Origin: RGIG3701 sp031553595
GTDB lineage: Bacteria; Planctomycetota; Planctomycetia; Pirellulales; Thermoguttaceae
Length of the DNA: 64,000 nucleotides
Direction: 5' to 3'
Assembly: GCA_031553595.1 (NCBI GenBank)
Contig: JAVBLI010000009.1
Coordinates: forward strand, 1 to 64,000
In this document: positions 35,747 to 44,949 of the stretch, one piece after another
Numbering within the stretch: position 1 is the first letter of the stretch
Layout: every line of letters begins with the position of its first letter
Position numbers and translations under genes: made by a program
The notes under the pieces: generated by a model
What the model was told of the DNA's origin: nothing
The model's input: the letters and a program-made list of their open reading frames with translations, nothing else
Databases searched by the model: none

Positions 35747-36519
35747 CAGTCGGCCGCCGGCTTTTTCTGACTCGCGCGATCCGTGGAAAGCACCTGCCGC
35801 AGAAGCGCGGAAGAATCTTCATATTTTGTCTCTGAAGGCGGACCGGCCGTGCACTGCAGCACCGCTCCGTGGCCTTTATACGGCAGGGACAGCAACAGCC
35901 CGGAAACCGTCTGGATCTCGCCCTCCGTTCGCACAATTCCGCGACGCCCATACTCGTCCGGCTTTTTCGAAAACGTTTTGCTGGCCACCGCGAGGAACGT
36001 TACCGACGAATCCAGCGACTGGAGCGTCAGCTGCCGCCGCACGAATTCCTGCCGCTCGTCGTTCGTGTCATCCATTTTTCCATTCGTGAACATGTGCAGG
36101 CCGGGCTTAATTTCCAGGATCTGCACTTCGTATCCACCGTAAACTACGGCAGCGTAATTCGCGTCGCCGCAGACGTAATTCACGCCGTAATAATTTCCGG
36201 TCAGGAGTTCTTTTTCGGCGATCATGGCGGCTTCGCGCGCGGTTTTCGCGTTCAGCAATTCCCGGCAAAGCAACCCGCGCGAGCGCGGCGCGGACGGCAG
36301 GTCGCGCTTCGGACGGTTCATCGCGCAGGCGAACATGCCGTGCTGATTAATACCGAACCACGTCCCGCCGGCCTTTCGGTCGATCCCGCAGATGACTCGA
36401 GGCCGCCCCGACTGAATTCGTGGGCCCTGTGACGGTCGATCCGGATTTTCTTCGCGGTTAAACGCCACCAGAATCGGGGAATCGTTCGCCACTTTATACA
36501 AAAACGCCATCACGCACAT
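35746..36519 (-). CDS. NRDE/TANGO2-type N-terminal nucleophile family protein
   Basis: I choose ATG 36519 because it makes Cys the second residue (MCVMAFLYKV), as in NRDE-family proteins where Cys2 becomes the N-terminal nucleophile; ATG 36528 would add three residues. The motif FNREENPDRP replaces the usual NRDE box, GGTWFGINQHGMFACAMNR is the second conserved block, and SRGLLCRELL follows. Length is 257 residues. Eukaryotic TANGO2 relatives act in lipid or haem handling; the bacterial role is unknown. Coupled with the downstream RNase HII-like gene. Confidence 0.82.
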   Translation of the reverse strand: MCVMAFLYKVANDSPILVAFNREENPDRPSQGPRIQSGRPRVICGIDRKAGGTWFGINQHGMFACAMNRPKRDLPSAPRSRGLLCRELLNAKTAREAAMIAEKELLTGNYYGVNYVCGDANYAAVVYGGYEVQILEIKPGLHMFTNGKMDDTNDERQEFVRRQLTLQSLDSSVTFLAVASKTFSKKPDEYGRRGIVRTEGEIQTVSGLLLSLPYKGHGAVLQCTAGPPSETKYEDSSALLRQVLSTDRASQKKPAAD

Positions 36520-36693
36520 GTTTGCCAACCTTTCCGTATTCTATTATATCTGATCGCATCATGATTTTTCATGCGGGCATACCGCGCGAAGCCGTGTCGC
36601 GCGAGTATTCTGTTATTTTACAGAAAATTCGGAATGCCGTAACCCCCCGTATGAGGGGTGCTTTATATTTTTGAAGTACCTCGCCAAGCGTCA

Positions 36694-38430
36694 TTATCGC
36701 CGCAGAATGGGGTTCGTCCACACGCTCCACGCACCGCGGTTTTGCTCGGCGGGGGATTCGACGATCAGTTCCAGCGTTTGAACGCCCTCGACGGAAACGG
36801 TTTCGCTGCGCGGCCGATTGTCGCGGATCACGTCGCTGCGGAATAATTCACGGCCGTCGCCACGGAGGATGAATCGCGTGGGGCCGACGTTTCCGTCCTG
36901 AAGGCCGAACCCGGTTTGAAACGTTTTCCACACCCCGCCGAGACGCAGGGAATACACTGACGGCGCGTGAGCGTAAAGTCCGGCGGAGTAAAAATGCCCG
37001 TCCATTTGGATGAAAACGTCGTCGGGCACCTGTCCACGGTGAACGCCCCGCCACGCGGTTCGGGCCTCCATGAATTTCGCCCAGGTCAGATCCGCCTCGT
37101 GTATTTCGGCTGGCATTTCAGCCACATCCACCGGATCCGGCGGCGCGAGAAGCTGAATGAGCCACTGCGTTTTTTGCTGTAAGTCGTTATTTTTTGCATA
37201 CTTACGCGTCAACTCATTCAGCGCTGCCACGTCTTTTTCGGCGAAAAGCCGTCGCAGCTCTTTGATTGCCGCACTGTCGTTGATGGCGGAAAGATGGATT
37301 CGGTCCGGGTCGGCGAGGTACGTGAAATCCGAGTGGCTTGTCGCGCCGTTTTCGTGCACACCGACCAGGCGGAGTTGGTACGGCGCGTTTTCGATTTCAC
37401 GGATCTCCATCCGGAATCGCCCGTGCTCGTCCGGTTTCGCGACCCAAGTTTTCGCGTCATAATCGCCGTTCACATCCATGTTATCATGATATGCGATCAC
37501 CCCCACCAGCGGCGGCGTGGCCGAAACGCGGCCGGCGAGTGCAAAACGCTTTCGCTGCGCACCCGCTGGCAGTTCTTCGGCGTGCATTTCTTCGATTTTC
37601 CATGAAACCATTTCGCCGGCGGCCGGAATATCCCCGGCAAAAGCGCGCACGCGTGACAGACGCAGGGCCGAGGAGGCCGCGAGAAACGTACCTTTCCCCT
37701 CGCCGCGAAGCTCCTGGCCGAAGGTATGATTGCCGCCGCCCATCAGCGCCCGACCATCCCGCTGCCGCTGGGTGTCCAGCTCACACGCGTGCGGGAGGCT
37801 GAAGGCGTGTCCCATTTCGTGGGCCAGCCCGCCAATGTAATGCGTGTTAAACTGCCCGAGAGAGCACGGGCCGTGATAATACCCGCCGGTATCTTTGCTC
37901 GGAAGCAGATCGGCGTCCAGCCGCGGGTCGTCGTAAACCCACGCCGTGCCGGAAAGGTGCGTCCCGCTGCCGACGTACGGCCCCAACTCGGTCGACGTGC
38001 CGTTCTCTGTCAGCAGCAGCAACTGAAAGATGATGACATACTCACGGTCCACGTCCACACCGTACTGCGCACGCATCCCTTCACGCACCTCGTCGCGCAC
38101 CGCCCACGCATCCTGGCGGCCATACTCCCGCTGCTTCTTTTGCCCAGTGACGACGTACATTTTTAACGCGTCCGCAGCATCCCACTCCAGGGCGAAAGTC
38201 ATCGGGCCGAAACCGTTCCGCTGCATTTCGCGGCGATAAAAATCCTGCACATAACGCATGGTTCGCCCCAGCCGCCGGGCACGATCCGGGAGCGGTTCCA
38301 TGTCGGAAGGGACGAAATAGACCACCTTCAGCGGCGGGACATGTGACGGTTCATCGGCCTGCGACCGGACATCGCTACCGCCGACCGTTGCAGCGATGGC
38401 AATAACGAAAATGTGAAAATAACGAAACAT
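36694..38430 (-). CDS. Secreted zinc metalloprotease with C-terminal NPCBM-like domain
   Basis: ATG 38430 begins a signal peptide (MFRYFHIFVIAIAATVGG), and upstream codons are dropped. The metzincin motif HEMGHAFSLPH (around residue 205) gives three histidine zinc ligands and the catalytic Glu. A middle Ig-like domain (about 265-370) and a small helical stretch precede a C-terminal domain with MDGHFYSAGLYAHAPSVYSL, the hallmark of NPCBM sugar-binding modules. A protease joined to a glycan-binding module suggests attack on glycoproteins such as mucins. No propeptide cysteine switch is seen. It is alone, with no operon partner. Confidence 0.82.
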   Translation of the reverse strand: MFRYFHIFVIAIAATVGGSDVRSQADEPSHVPPLKVVYFVPSDMEPLPDRARRLGRTMRYVQDFYRREMQRNGFGPMTFALEWDAADALKMYVVTGQKKQREYGRQDAWAVRDEVREGMRAQYGVDVDREYVIIFQLLLLTENGTSTELGPYVGSGTHLSGTAWVYDDPRLDADLLPSKDTGGYYHGPCSLGQFNTHYIGGLAHEMGHAFSLPHACELDTQRQRDGRALMGGGNHTFGQELRGEGKGTFLAASSALRLSRVRAFAGDIPAAGEMVSWKIEEMHAEELPAGAQRKRFALAGRVSATPPLVGVIAYHDNMDVNGDYDAKTWVAKPDEHGRFRMEIREIENAPYQLRLVGVHENGATSHSDFTYLADPDRIHLSAINDSAAIKELRRLFAEKDVAALNELTRKYAKNNDLQQKTQWLIQLLAPPDPVDVAEMPAEIHEADLTWAKFMEARTAWRGVHRGQVPDDVFIQMDGHFYSAGLYAHAPSVYSLRLGGVWKTFQTGFGLQDGNVGPTRFILRGDGRELFRSDVIRDNRPRSETVSVEGVQTLELIVESPAEQNRGAWSVWTNPILRR

Positions 38431-38502
38431 AAAATCCGTTCTCCAAATAAGTATCGGCCTCACGATGACACCCGGGCGTCGCCTGGATTTCAGCACCAGA
38501 TA

Positions 38503-38721
38503 TACTCAACGCACATTAAAATTCCTGAATTTTCCTGATGGAGATGGGCCATAAGCTGCAAGCTTTAAGCGACCAACATTCGGTGTTGGGTCACTCGGCA
38601 AAGATCACGTTTTTACGGCATTTTTCGTTAAATCGGGAACCTCGTTTGACAAGCTTGAAGCTTACGGCTTATGGCCCGTCTCCATCAGGAAAATTTCGGA
38701 CATTTTAAAGTGCGTTGAGTA
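38503..38721. mobile_element. MITE with TA ends, related to the IS630-like element at the left edge
   Basis: The 219-bp element has terminal inverted repeats TACTCAACGCAC / GTGCGTTGAGTA, perfect over 12 bp (14 bp with the flanking TA). Homology of the arms extends inward about 60 bp (TTTTCCTGATGGAGA, GGGCCATAAGC). It has no coding capacity. TA duplication at both ends is the IS630/Tc1 signature. The right arm read inward gives CACTTTAAAAT, 19 bp, GAGACGGGC, the same motifs and spacing as the IS terminus at 1-137. Confidence 0.87.
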
Positions 38722-38723
38722 TA

Positions 38724-39073
38724 TTATACTCCGGGCCATTTTTTAGGCAATTACCGAGAGTTTCACGTACCTGAAAAAGGGCGGTATTTCGTCACGGCGG
38801 GGCATTTTTTCGATTCCGCAGCGGCGTGTTTGCGCTCCATGTCTGCCTCGCCGTGTTTTTGATTGCGTCTCAAATTTTCAACTTTTTCCGTCATTTCCGC
38901 GTATAAAATGAGGAAAACGGCCTGAAATCGCAAAAAAAACGCGTTTTCCTCCCCCAGCGCCTTGAAATCTCCCCGGCGATGCTGGTATACTATATAAAAT
39001 AGTGACAATCCCACCGAAAAGCAAACCCCGCACTTTACACCCTACACTCAATACCCCCCAAGGAGTTCGAATA
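38724..39073. other. Intergenic region between MITE and cytochrome gene
   Basis: About 350 bp without a convincing gene. An 83-codon frame on the minus strand (38763-39014) looks like chance. It holds the promoter at 38962-38991 and the ribosome site GGAG at 39062-39065. Confidence 0.45.
38962..38991 (+). promoter_or_regulatory. Promoter of the cytochrome/beta-propeller gene
   Basis: TTGAAA (38962-38967), spacer 18 bp, TATACT (38986-38991). Confidence 0.55.
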
Positions 39074-40960
39074 ATGAAAAAAACCTTCCTGACGACCCTC
39101 GCCTTCCTCGCGGCATGTTTCTCGGCCGCGGCGCTTTATGCGGAGAACGCCGACTACTCGCGCGACGAGGCGTACCGTGGGCCGATGCTGGCCCGGGCGA
39201 CGAAAGACGGCTCGGCCGTTTATATCGCGCAGTTCGACGCGTCGAAAATCACGCAGCTCGACCCGGAAACGCTGGGGGTGGTCCGCGAGTGGGATATTGC
39301 CCCGACGCTGACCGATTTCATTCTCAGCCCGGACGAGAAAAAATTCATTACGCTTTCCGTGCCGCCGCCGGCCGACGGTTTCGTTTCGATTATCGACATC
39401 GCGTCTGGCAAGACGGATGACACGATCAAAGTCGGGTACTGCCCCGAGAGTCTCGTGCTGCACCCGAACGGCAAAACGCTGTACGTCGCGAACCGGTTCT
39501 CGACGGACGTTTCGGTCGTCGACATGGAAACGAAGAAGGAAACCCGCCGCATCAAGACGATCCGCGAGCCGAAGTCGGTGGCCATAACGCCCGACGGCAA
39601 AACGCTTTACATCACGAACTTCCTCCCGCTGGACCCGGCCGACGGTTACGACGTGGCGGCGGAGGTGACGTGGGTGGATACGGAAACATTTGAGCAGGGT
39701 AACATTCGCCTCTTGAATGGCTGCGTGGCGCTGCATGAAATCATCATCTCGCCGGACGGCAAGTACGCGTTTGTGACGAACAACCTCGCGCGGTACCAGA
39801 TGCCCACCACGCAGGTCGAGCGCGGCTGGATGAACACCAACGCCGTGGCGATTCTTGATGCCGAGAACCGGAAGCTGATCAACGTTTTCCTGCTGGACGA
39901 TATCGACCTGGGGGCCGCCAACCCGTGGGGCGTCGCGATGACCGACGACTGCAAAACGCTGCTGGTTTCGATTGCCGGCACGCATGAAGTGAGCGTGATC
40001 GACGCGGAAGCGCTCTTCGCGAAGCTGCTGAGCATTCCGGTGGAGCACGGTGTCAAGCAGGGCGAGCGGGCGGGCACCAGCGGCTCGTACGCCACAACCT
40101 CCGCGGTGGACGTGCCTAACGACCTGGCGTTTTTGGTCGGCATCCGCACCCGCGTCAAGCTCACCGGCAACGGCCCTCGCCGCATGGCCCTGGTCGGCAA
40201 CAAAGTTTTCGTGCCCATGTATTTCAGCGATACCGTCGCGGTGATCAGCCTGGACACCAAAAAGCAAATCGGCGAGGCGCTGCTGAACAACACGTTCGAA
40301 ATGACCGAAGAGCGGTACGGCCATCAGGTCTGGAACGACGGCATGGCGTGCTTCCAGCAGTGGCAGAGCTGCGCGTCCTGCCACCCGTACGTGCGGATGG
40401 ACGGCCTGAACTGGGACCTCATGAACGACGGCCTGGGCAATCCGAAAAACGCGAAGCCGCTGCTGCACTCGCATAAAACGCCGCCGACGATGATTTCCGG
40501 CATTCGCGCCGACGCCGAGGCGTGCGTGCGCTCCGGCTTCAAACACATCCTCTTCTCCGTGCGGCCTGAGAAAGACCCCGCCGCGATCGACGTTTATGCC
40601 AGCAACATGAAAGCCCTGCCCAGCCCGTATCTGGTCGACGGCAAGCTCAGCGAAAAAGCCGAGCGCGGCAAGACGATTTTCTACCGCGTCAAGTGCGACG
40701 TCTGCCACGATCCCGACTGGTATTACACCGACATGCAGATGCACGACGTGGACACCGAGAACCCGTACGACCGCCGCCGCGATTTCGATACGCCCACGCT
40801 GTGCGAGGTGTGGCGTTCGGCTCCGTATCTGCACGACGGCCGGTACACCACCATGCAGCAGCTGTTCAAAGAAGGCAGGCACGGCAAGCAAAAGGGCGAC
40901 GTGGAAGGCCTGACGGACGCGGAAATCGAAGACCTCAGCGAGTATGTGCTGTCGCTGTAA
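39074..40960 (+). CDS. Secreted YVTN beta-propeller / di-haem cytochrome c protein
   Basis: ATG 39074 has GGAG upstream and a signal peptide (KKTFLTTLAFLAACFSAAALYA). The 628-residue protein has a seven-bladed propeller (about 30-400) with repeated PDGKTLYV/ITN strands. A cytochrome c peroxidase-like part follows, with two CxxCH haem sites, CASCH near 440 and CDVCH near 548. YLHDGRYTTMQQLF near the end is typical of the MauG/CcpA superfamily. It would act outside the cytoplasmic membrane in electron transfer or peroxide or substrate oxidation. A c-type cytochrome alongside HydF implies respiratory or oxygen-defence capacity. Monocistronic. Confidence 0.85.
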   Translation: MKKTFLTTLAFLAACFSAAALYAENADYSRDEAYRGPMLARATKDGSAVYIAQFDASKITQLDPETLGVVREWDIAPTLTDFILSPDEKKFITLSVPPPADGFVSIIDIASGKTDDTIKVGYCPESLVLHPNGKTLYVANRFSTDVSVVDMETKKETRRIKTIREPKSVAITPDGKTLYITNFLPLDPADGYDVAAEVTWVDTETFEQGNIRLLNGCVALHEIIISPDGKYAFVTNNLARYQMPTTQVERGWMNTNAVAILDAENRKLINVFLLDDIDLGAANPWGVAMTDDCKTLLVSIAGTHEVSVIDAEALFAKLLSIPVEHGVKQGERAGTSGSYATTSAVDVPNDLAFLVGIRTRVKLTGNGPRRMALVGNKVFVPMYFSDTVAVISLDTKKQIGEALLNNTFEMTEERYGHQVWNDGMACFQQWQSCASCHPYVRMDGLNWDLMNDGLGNPKNAKPLLHSHKTPPTMISGIRADAEACVRSGFKHILFSVRPEKDPAAIDVYASNMKALPSPYLVDGKLSEKAERGKTIFYRVKCDVCHDPDWYYTDMQMHDVDTENPYDRRRDFDTPTLCEVWRSAPYLHDGRYTTMQQLFKEGRHGKQKGDVEGLTDAEIEDLSEYVLSL

Positions 40961-40977
40961 AGGCAGCGAGACAAAAA

Positions 40978-41081
40978 ACAACAGCCGGGAATGAAGCGCA
41001 GCGGAATGACCGGATAGAAGTGGGAAAAATCCCGGCGATTCTATCCGGTTATTCCGCTGCGCTACATTCCCGGCTGCTGTT
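40978..41081. repeat. Palindromic element R3 (RAYT-associated family)
   Basis: AACAGCCGGGAATGAAGCGC and its complement flank GACCGGATAGAAGTGGG. Unlike most copies it has GGGAATG in place of GGGAGCG, on both arms, so the two arms changed together and pairing was kept. Located between the convergent cytochrome and smc genes. Confidence 0.85.
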
Positions 41082-41107
41082 CTTGCGGCATCCGTTTAAT
41101 AACCGCA

Positions 41108-44100
41108 TTACCCCGCTGTCCGCGAGTCGTCCGGGAAGAGTTTAATGCCCAGCGCCTCGATTTCGCCGTCTTCGCGTACGTCCTCGAAGCGTACGGAGAC
41201 CTGTTTCGAGATGCCGGAATCCTGCATCGTGACGCCGTAAATGGCGTGGGCGTACGAGATGGTTTTCCGCGAGTGCGAAATCACGACGAACTGCGTTTTT
41301 TCGAGGAACAGCTTTACGACTTCCATCAGCCGCACGATGTTCGGCTCGTCCAGGGCCGCGTCCACTTCATCCAGAATGCAGAACGGACTGGGGCGATTTT
41401 TGAACAGGGCCAGGAGCATCGCGACGCATGTCATGGTCTTTTCGCCGCCGCTCATCAGGGACAGCGTACGGAGTTCTTTTCCCGGCGGCTGGACAATAAT
41501 TTCCACACCGCTTTCCAGCACGTCCACGCCCTCTTCCAGCACCAGCTCCGCGCGGCCGCCGCCGAAAAGGTCACGGAAAATGTCATAAAAATGGCCCGCC
41601 ACGTCCTCGAAAGTCTTCATGAACAGTTGCCGCAGATCGTGATTCAGTTTCTCGAGAAACTTCACCAGTGCTTCCTTGCCAGACGACAGGTCTTCATACG
41701 TCGCGGACAGCTCTGTATACCGTTTTTCCAGCTCCTCGAGCTCCACCACCGCGTCCGCGTTAATGTTTCCGAGGTTCCGGATGCGATTCCGCAGGTCCTG
41801 AATTTCACGCTGAACGGTTTCATAATCGGTCTCGTTTTCGGTCGGCTCCACCACAGCCGCGGCCGCCGCTTTTTTCATCAGCTCGGCCGGCTCCACATGC
41901 AGCTCTTCCTGGAGCTTCTCGACCAGCGTCCGTCGCTGGAGATCTTTCGCGCCGGTGGTCAGATCTAGCTGATGAATTTTATCCTCGACTGTCCGCAGTT
42001 TTTTCCGCAGCCGCCCGGCCGACGAATTCAGCTCCGTACGCTCCCGCCTCGCGGTTTCCCGTTTTTGATGAGCTGCCTCCAAGGTTTTCGCCGCCTGCTC
42101 TTTTTCAAGATACAGCGTGGCCAGCCGCGCCTCATTCTGGAGCGTCACCCGCTGGGCCTCCACCAGCAGCGTGCAATTCGTATCAAGCTGTAACACCACG
42201 TCTGCAATGGACTTACGACGTTCCTGGATGTTCGCCTCACACAGTTTCACCCGCGTTACCAGGCCCTCCAGCCGCTCCTCGCTTTTTGCCAGCGACACCT
42301 GATTTTCCGTCACCAGCTCACTCTTTTTCCGCCGGACTTCTTCCTGCTCCGCGATCTGTTTATCCATCCTCGCCATGCTTTTTTCACACTCCGCGGACTG
42401 GTGCTCCAGCGTATTTTTTCGTTTCCGCGAATCTTCCAGCGCATCCAAAACGCCCTGTAACTGGGCGTGATACTCCTCCTGCCGCCGGGTCATTTCTTCA
42501 CAGCGATTCTGCATCTGCGCAAGCCGCTCCCGCGCCACCGAAAGCTGGTGGCCGTGTTCGCGCAGCAGAGATTCCGCGTTCTGGAATTCCGTGGCCAGCT
42601 CTTCCGCGCGGGCTTTTTGCCGCTGCGTTTTCTGCCGCCACGACTGCACTTCCGCCTCCGCGTTTTTGATGCCGATCTGCTGAATGGAAAGCTGTTCACC
42701 GAGCGTCCGCAGCTCACTCCGCCGGGAAATCAGCCCGCTGGCGGCATGCTGCGGCCCCACACACAGCGAGCCGTCCGCGTCCAGCCGCTCACCCGAAAGC
42801 GTCACAAAATGCACCCGCGGCGGGACGTAATGACGCCGATCCAGCACGGCGTTTACCGGTGCATCCTCCGAAAATCCATGTTCCGCCGCCGAAAAAGTGG
42901 GTAGTTTCAGCGTCCCGGACACGATTTTTTCGGAGAGCTCCGCCGCCGTGGTGAGATTTTCCACGATCCACGTCTCCCCCAGCAGATACCGCATCAGTGG
43001 GAGATTTTCCTCCTCCGTCTGAATGAACTGATCCGCCCGGCCGACCACCCCAGCCATGCCGTCCAGCGCCGTGGTCAGTCGTGTGCGCCGTAGGCGCGCG
43101 TTTCTCTCCTCGCGTTCATGCGGGGCGTGCGAGATGTCATCCGCCGACAAAAATTCATCCATCCACACGAAACCCACACGTCCTGGAAAACCCTGCGAGT
43201 TTTGTTTCAGTTCCGTCAGCAGCCCTGATCCGGGATTCACCACGAGGTACTGCGCCTTTTCGCCCAGCGCCACTTCAATCAGCGTGGCCGCGTCCACATT
43301 CACCTGGATGAGATCCGCCACCAGACCCCGCAGATCGCGGAACGGCCCGTGCGGCTGCCGGCGCGACTCCGTCAGCAGGTAACGCACGCCGGGGCTTAAC
43401 CCCTCATGGCGTTCCTGGAGTTCTTCAAGCACCGAAATCCGCTCCACCATGACAGAATGCCGGCGCGTGAGTTCCGTGAGATTCGCGCGCGCCTCGCTCA
43501 AGTGCCGGGCGTATGAATCCAGCTCCTGCCGGGCTTCTTCCTGATCCTCTTTACACCGCCGTTTCAGGGCTTTTGCCTGCCGCTGCTGCTCCAGCAGGGA
43601 TTCTTCCTGTTTCCGCAGTTCCGTCAGCTCTTCATCCAGAGACGCCAGCCGCGCTTCGTTTTCCTGTACCTGTTTCGAGAGCGCGTCCTCCTGGCGCACG
43701 AGCTGCGTGATCTGATTTTCCGCCGCGGCGTGCTCCCGCATCCACTCCACGTTCTGCCGCTGGGCCACTTCCTTTTCCACACGTGTTTCGTCCAGCTTTT
43801 TCAGCACATTCTCCAGATGAACCTGCACCTCCTTCAGCCGCGTGACCACCTCCTGATGCTGCGTACGCGCCTGCTCCAGATCCGTCAGCGCCTCGTGATG
43901 AAGCTGTAAACTCTCGGAGATTTTTTTTCGGATGGATGCCGTGCGTGTGCGATCCAGCGAGATGCTCTGCTCCAGTTCCCGGCCGCGTTTTAGCTGGTAT
44001 TCTACCGCGGATTCCGCCACGCCGATCGCGTGCTGTCCCTCCGCGATGACGTCCGTGCACTGCCGGATACGGTGATCGCATGCGGAAACGTCATTTTCAT

Positions 44101-44911
44101 ATTCCTGCAGTCGGCTGTCCACGGCGTCCACATTCGCGGACATCCCGTCACGCTCCTGACGAAGCTCGGCCAGCTGATCATTCAGCGTTTCCAGCTCCTG
44201 GGTGAGCGTTTTCCAGTCCACCGCCGCGACCTGGATGCGCAATTCCTGAAGCCGGGCGTTATATTCGCGAAAGCGCACCGCGCGATCCGCCTGCGACTTA
44301 ATATTCCGCAGTTGGCCTTCCACTTCCGAAACGATATCCGACAGCCGCAGGAGATTCTGCTCCACGCGTTCCAGCCGCCGCAGCGCTTCCTGTTTTTGCG
44401 ATTTAAACCGGCTGATGCCCGCGGCTTCCTCAAAAATCAGACGCCGATCTTTGGGCGAGGACTGTAAAAGCGAGTCCACGCGGCCCTGCTCGATAATGCT
44501 GTAAGAATTCGCGCCCACGCCGCTGCCGGAAAGCAGCTCGCGGATGTCTTTTAAGCGGCTGGGCTGCTTATTTATCAGATACTCGCCCTCCCCGCTGCGG
44601 TACACACGCCGGGTGATGTACACGTCCCGAGCGTCATACGGCAGGCTGTGATCCGAGTTATCGAAATGCAGCGTCACCTCCGCCGTATTTTGCGCGCGCC
44701 GGTCGCTGGCCCCGTTAAAAATAACGTCTGTGGACTCTTTTCCACGCAGACTTTTGATGCTCTGCTCGCCCAGAACCCACTTGATCGCGTCCACAACATT
44801 CGATTTTCCGGAACCGTTCGGCCCCACGACCACAGTGATGCCCGACGAAAACTCGAAGCGAGTTTTGTCCGCAAAACTTTTAAAGCCGTGAAGTTCGAGT
44901 GATTTCAGCAT
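41108..44911 (-). CDS. smc: Chromosome segregation protein SMC
   Basis: SMC is the ATPase arm of bacterial condensin. The 1267-residue protein has the N-terminal Walker A GPNGSGKSN (30-38), long coiled coils on both sides of a central hinge (about 520-690, with GVRYLL and GRVGFVW), and the C-terminal ABC signature LSLMSGGEKTMTCVA with Walker B FCILDEVDAALDE. Arms are rich in Glu, Gln and Arg, and full length is a little above the usual 1150-1200. The partner ScpA is at 1566-2318. The upstream lipoprotein gene ends 38 bp before the start and may be co-transcribed. Confidence 0.96.
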   Translation of the reverse strand: MLKSLELHGFKSFADKTRFEFSSGITVVVGPNGSGKSNVVDAIKWVLGEQSIKSLRGKESTDVIFNGASDRRAQNTAEVTLHFDNSDHSLPYDARDVYITRRVYRSGEGEYLINKQPSRLKDIRELLSGSGVGANSYSIIEQGRVDSLLQSSPKDRRLIFEEAAGISRFKSQKQEALRRLERVEQNLLRLSDIVSEVEGQLRNIKSQADRAVRFREYNARLQELRIQVAAVDWKTLTQELETLNDQLAELRQERDGMSANVDAVDSRLQEYENDVSACDHRIRQCTDVIAEGQHAIGVAESAVEYQLKRGRELEQSISLDRTRTASIRKKISESLQLHHEALTDLEQARTQHQEVVTRLKEVQVHLENVLKKLDETRVEKEVAQRQNVEWMREHAAAENQITQLVRQEDALSKQVQENEARLASLDEELTELRKQEESLLEQQRQAKALKRRCKEDQEEARQELDSYARHLSEARANLTELTRRHSVMVERISVLEELQERHEGLSPGVRYLLTESRRQPHGPFRDLRGLVADLIQVNVDAATLIEVALGEKAQYLVVNPGSGLLTELKQNSQGFPGRVGFVWMDEFLSADDISHAPHEREERNARLRRTRLTTALDGMAGVVGRADQFIQTEEENLPLMRYLLGETWIVENLTTAAELSEKIVSGTLKLPTFSAAEHGFSEDAPVNAVLDRRHYVPPRVHFVTLSGERLDADGSLCVGPQHAASGLISRRSELRTLGEQLSIQQIGIKNAEAEVQSWRQKTQRQKARAEELATEFQNAESLLREHGHQLSVARERLAQMQNRCEEMTRRQEEYHAQLQGVLDALEDSRKRKNTLEHQSAECEKSMARMDKQIAEQEEVRRKKSELVTENQVSLAKSEERLEGLVTRVKLCEANIQERRKSIADVVLQLDTNCTLLVEAQRVTLQNEARLATLYLEKEQAAKTLEAAHQKRETARRERTELNSSAGRLRKKLRTVEDKIHQLDLTTGAKDLQRRTLVEKLQEELHVEPAELMKKAAAAAVVEPTENETDYETVQREIQDLRNRIRNLGNINADAVVELEELEKRYTELSATYEDLSSGKEALVKFLEKLNHDLRQLFMKTFEDVAGHFYDIFRDLFGGGRAELVLEEGVDVLESGVEIIVQPPGKELRTLSLMSGGEKTMTCVAMLLALFKNRPSPFCILDEVDAALDEPNIVRLMEVVKLFLEKTQFVVISHSRKTISYAHAIYGVTMQDSGISKQVSVRFEDVREDGEIEALGIKLFPDDSRTAG

Positions 44912-44949
44912 GAAACATTTCCGGTGGTTCTGTCCGTTTTATCCGCGAT

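Noticed and set aside
36642..36658. CCCC-GGGG hairpin after the metalloprotease gene as terminator
   Set aside because: The stem is only four pairs, and the T-rich tail is on the wrong side for the minus-strand gene.
39035..40981. 648-codon open frame antisense to the cytochrome gene
   Set aside because: Arg/His/Val-rich shadow; the opposite strand has two CxxCH sites and a propeller.
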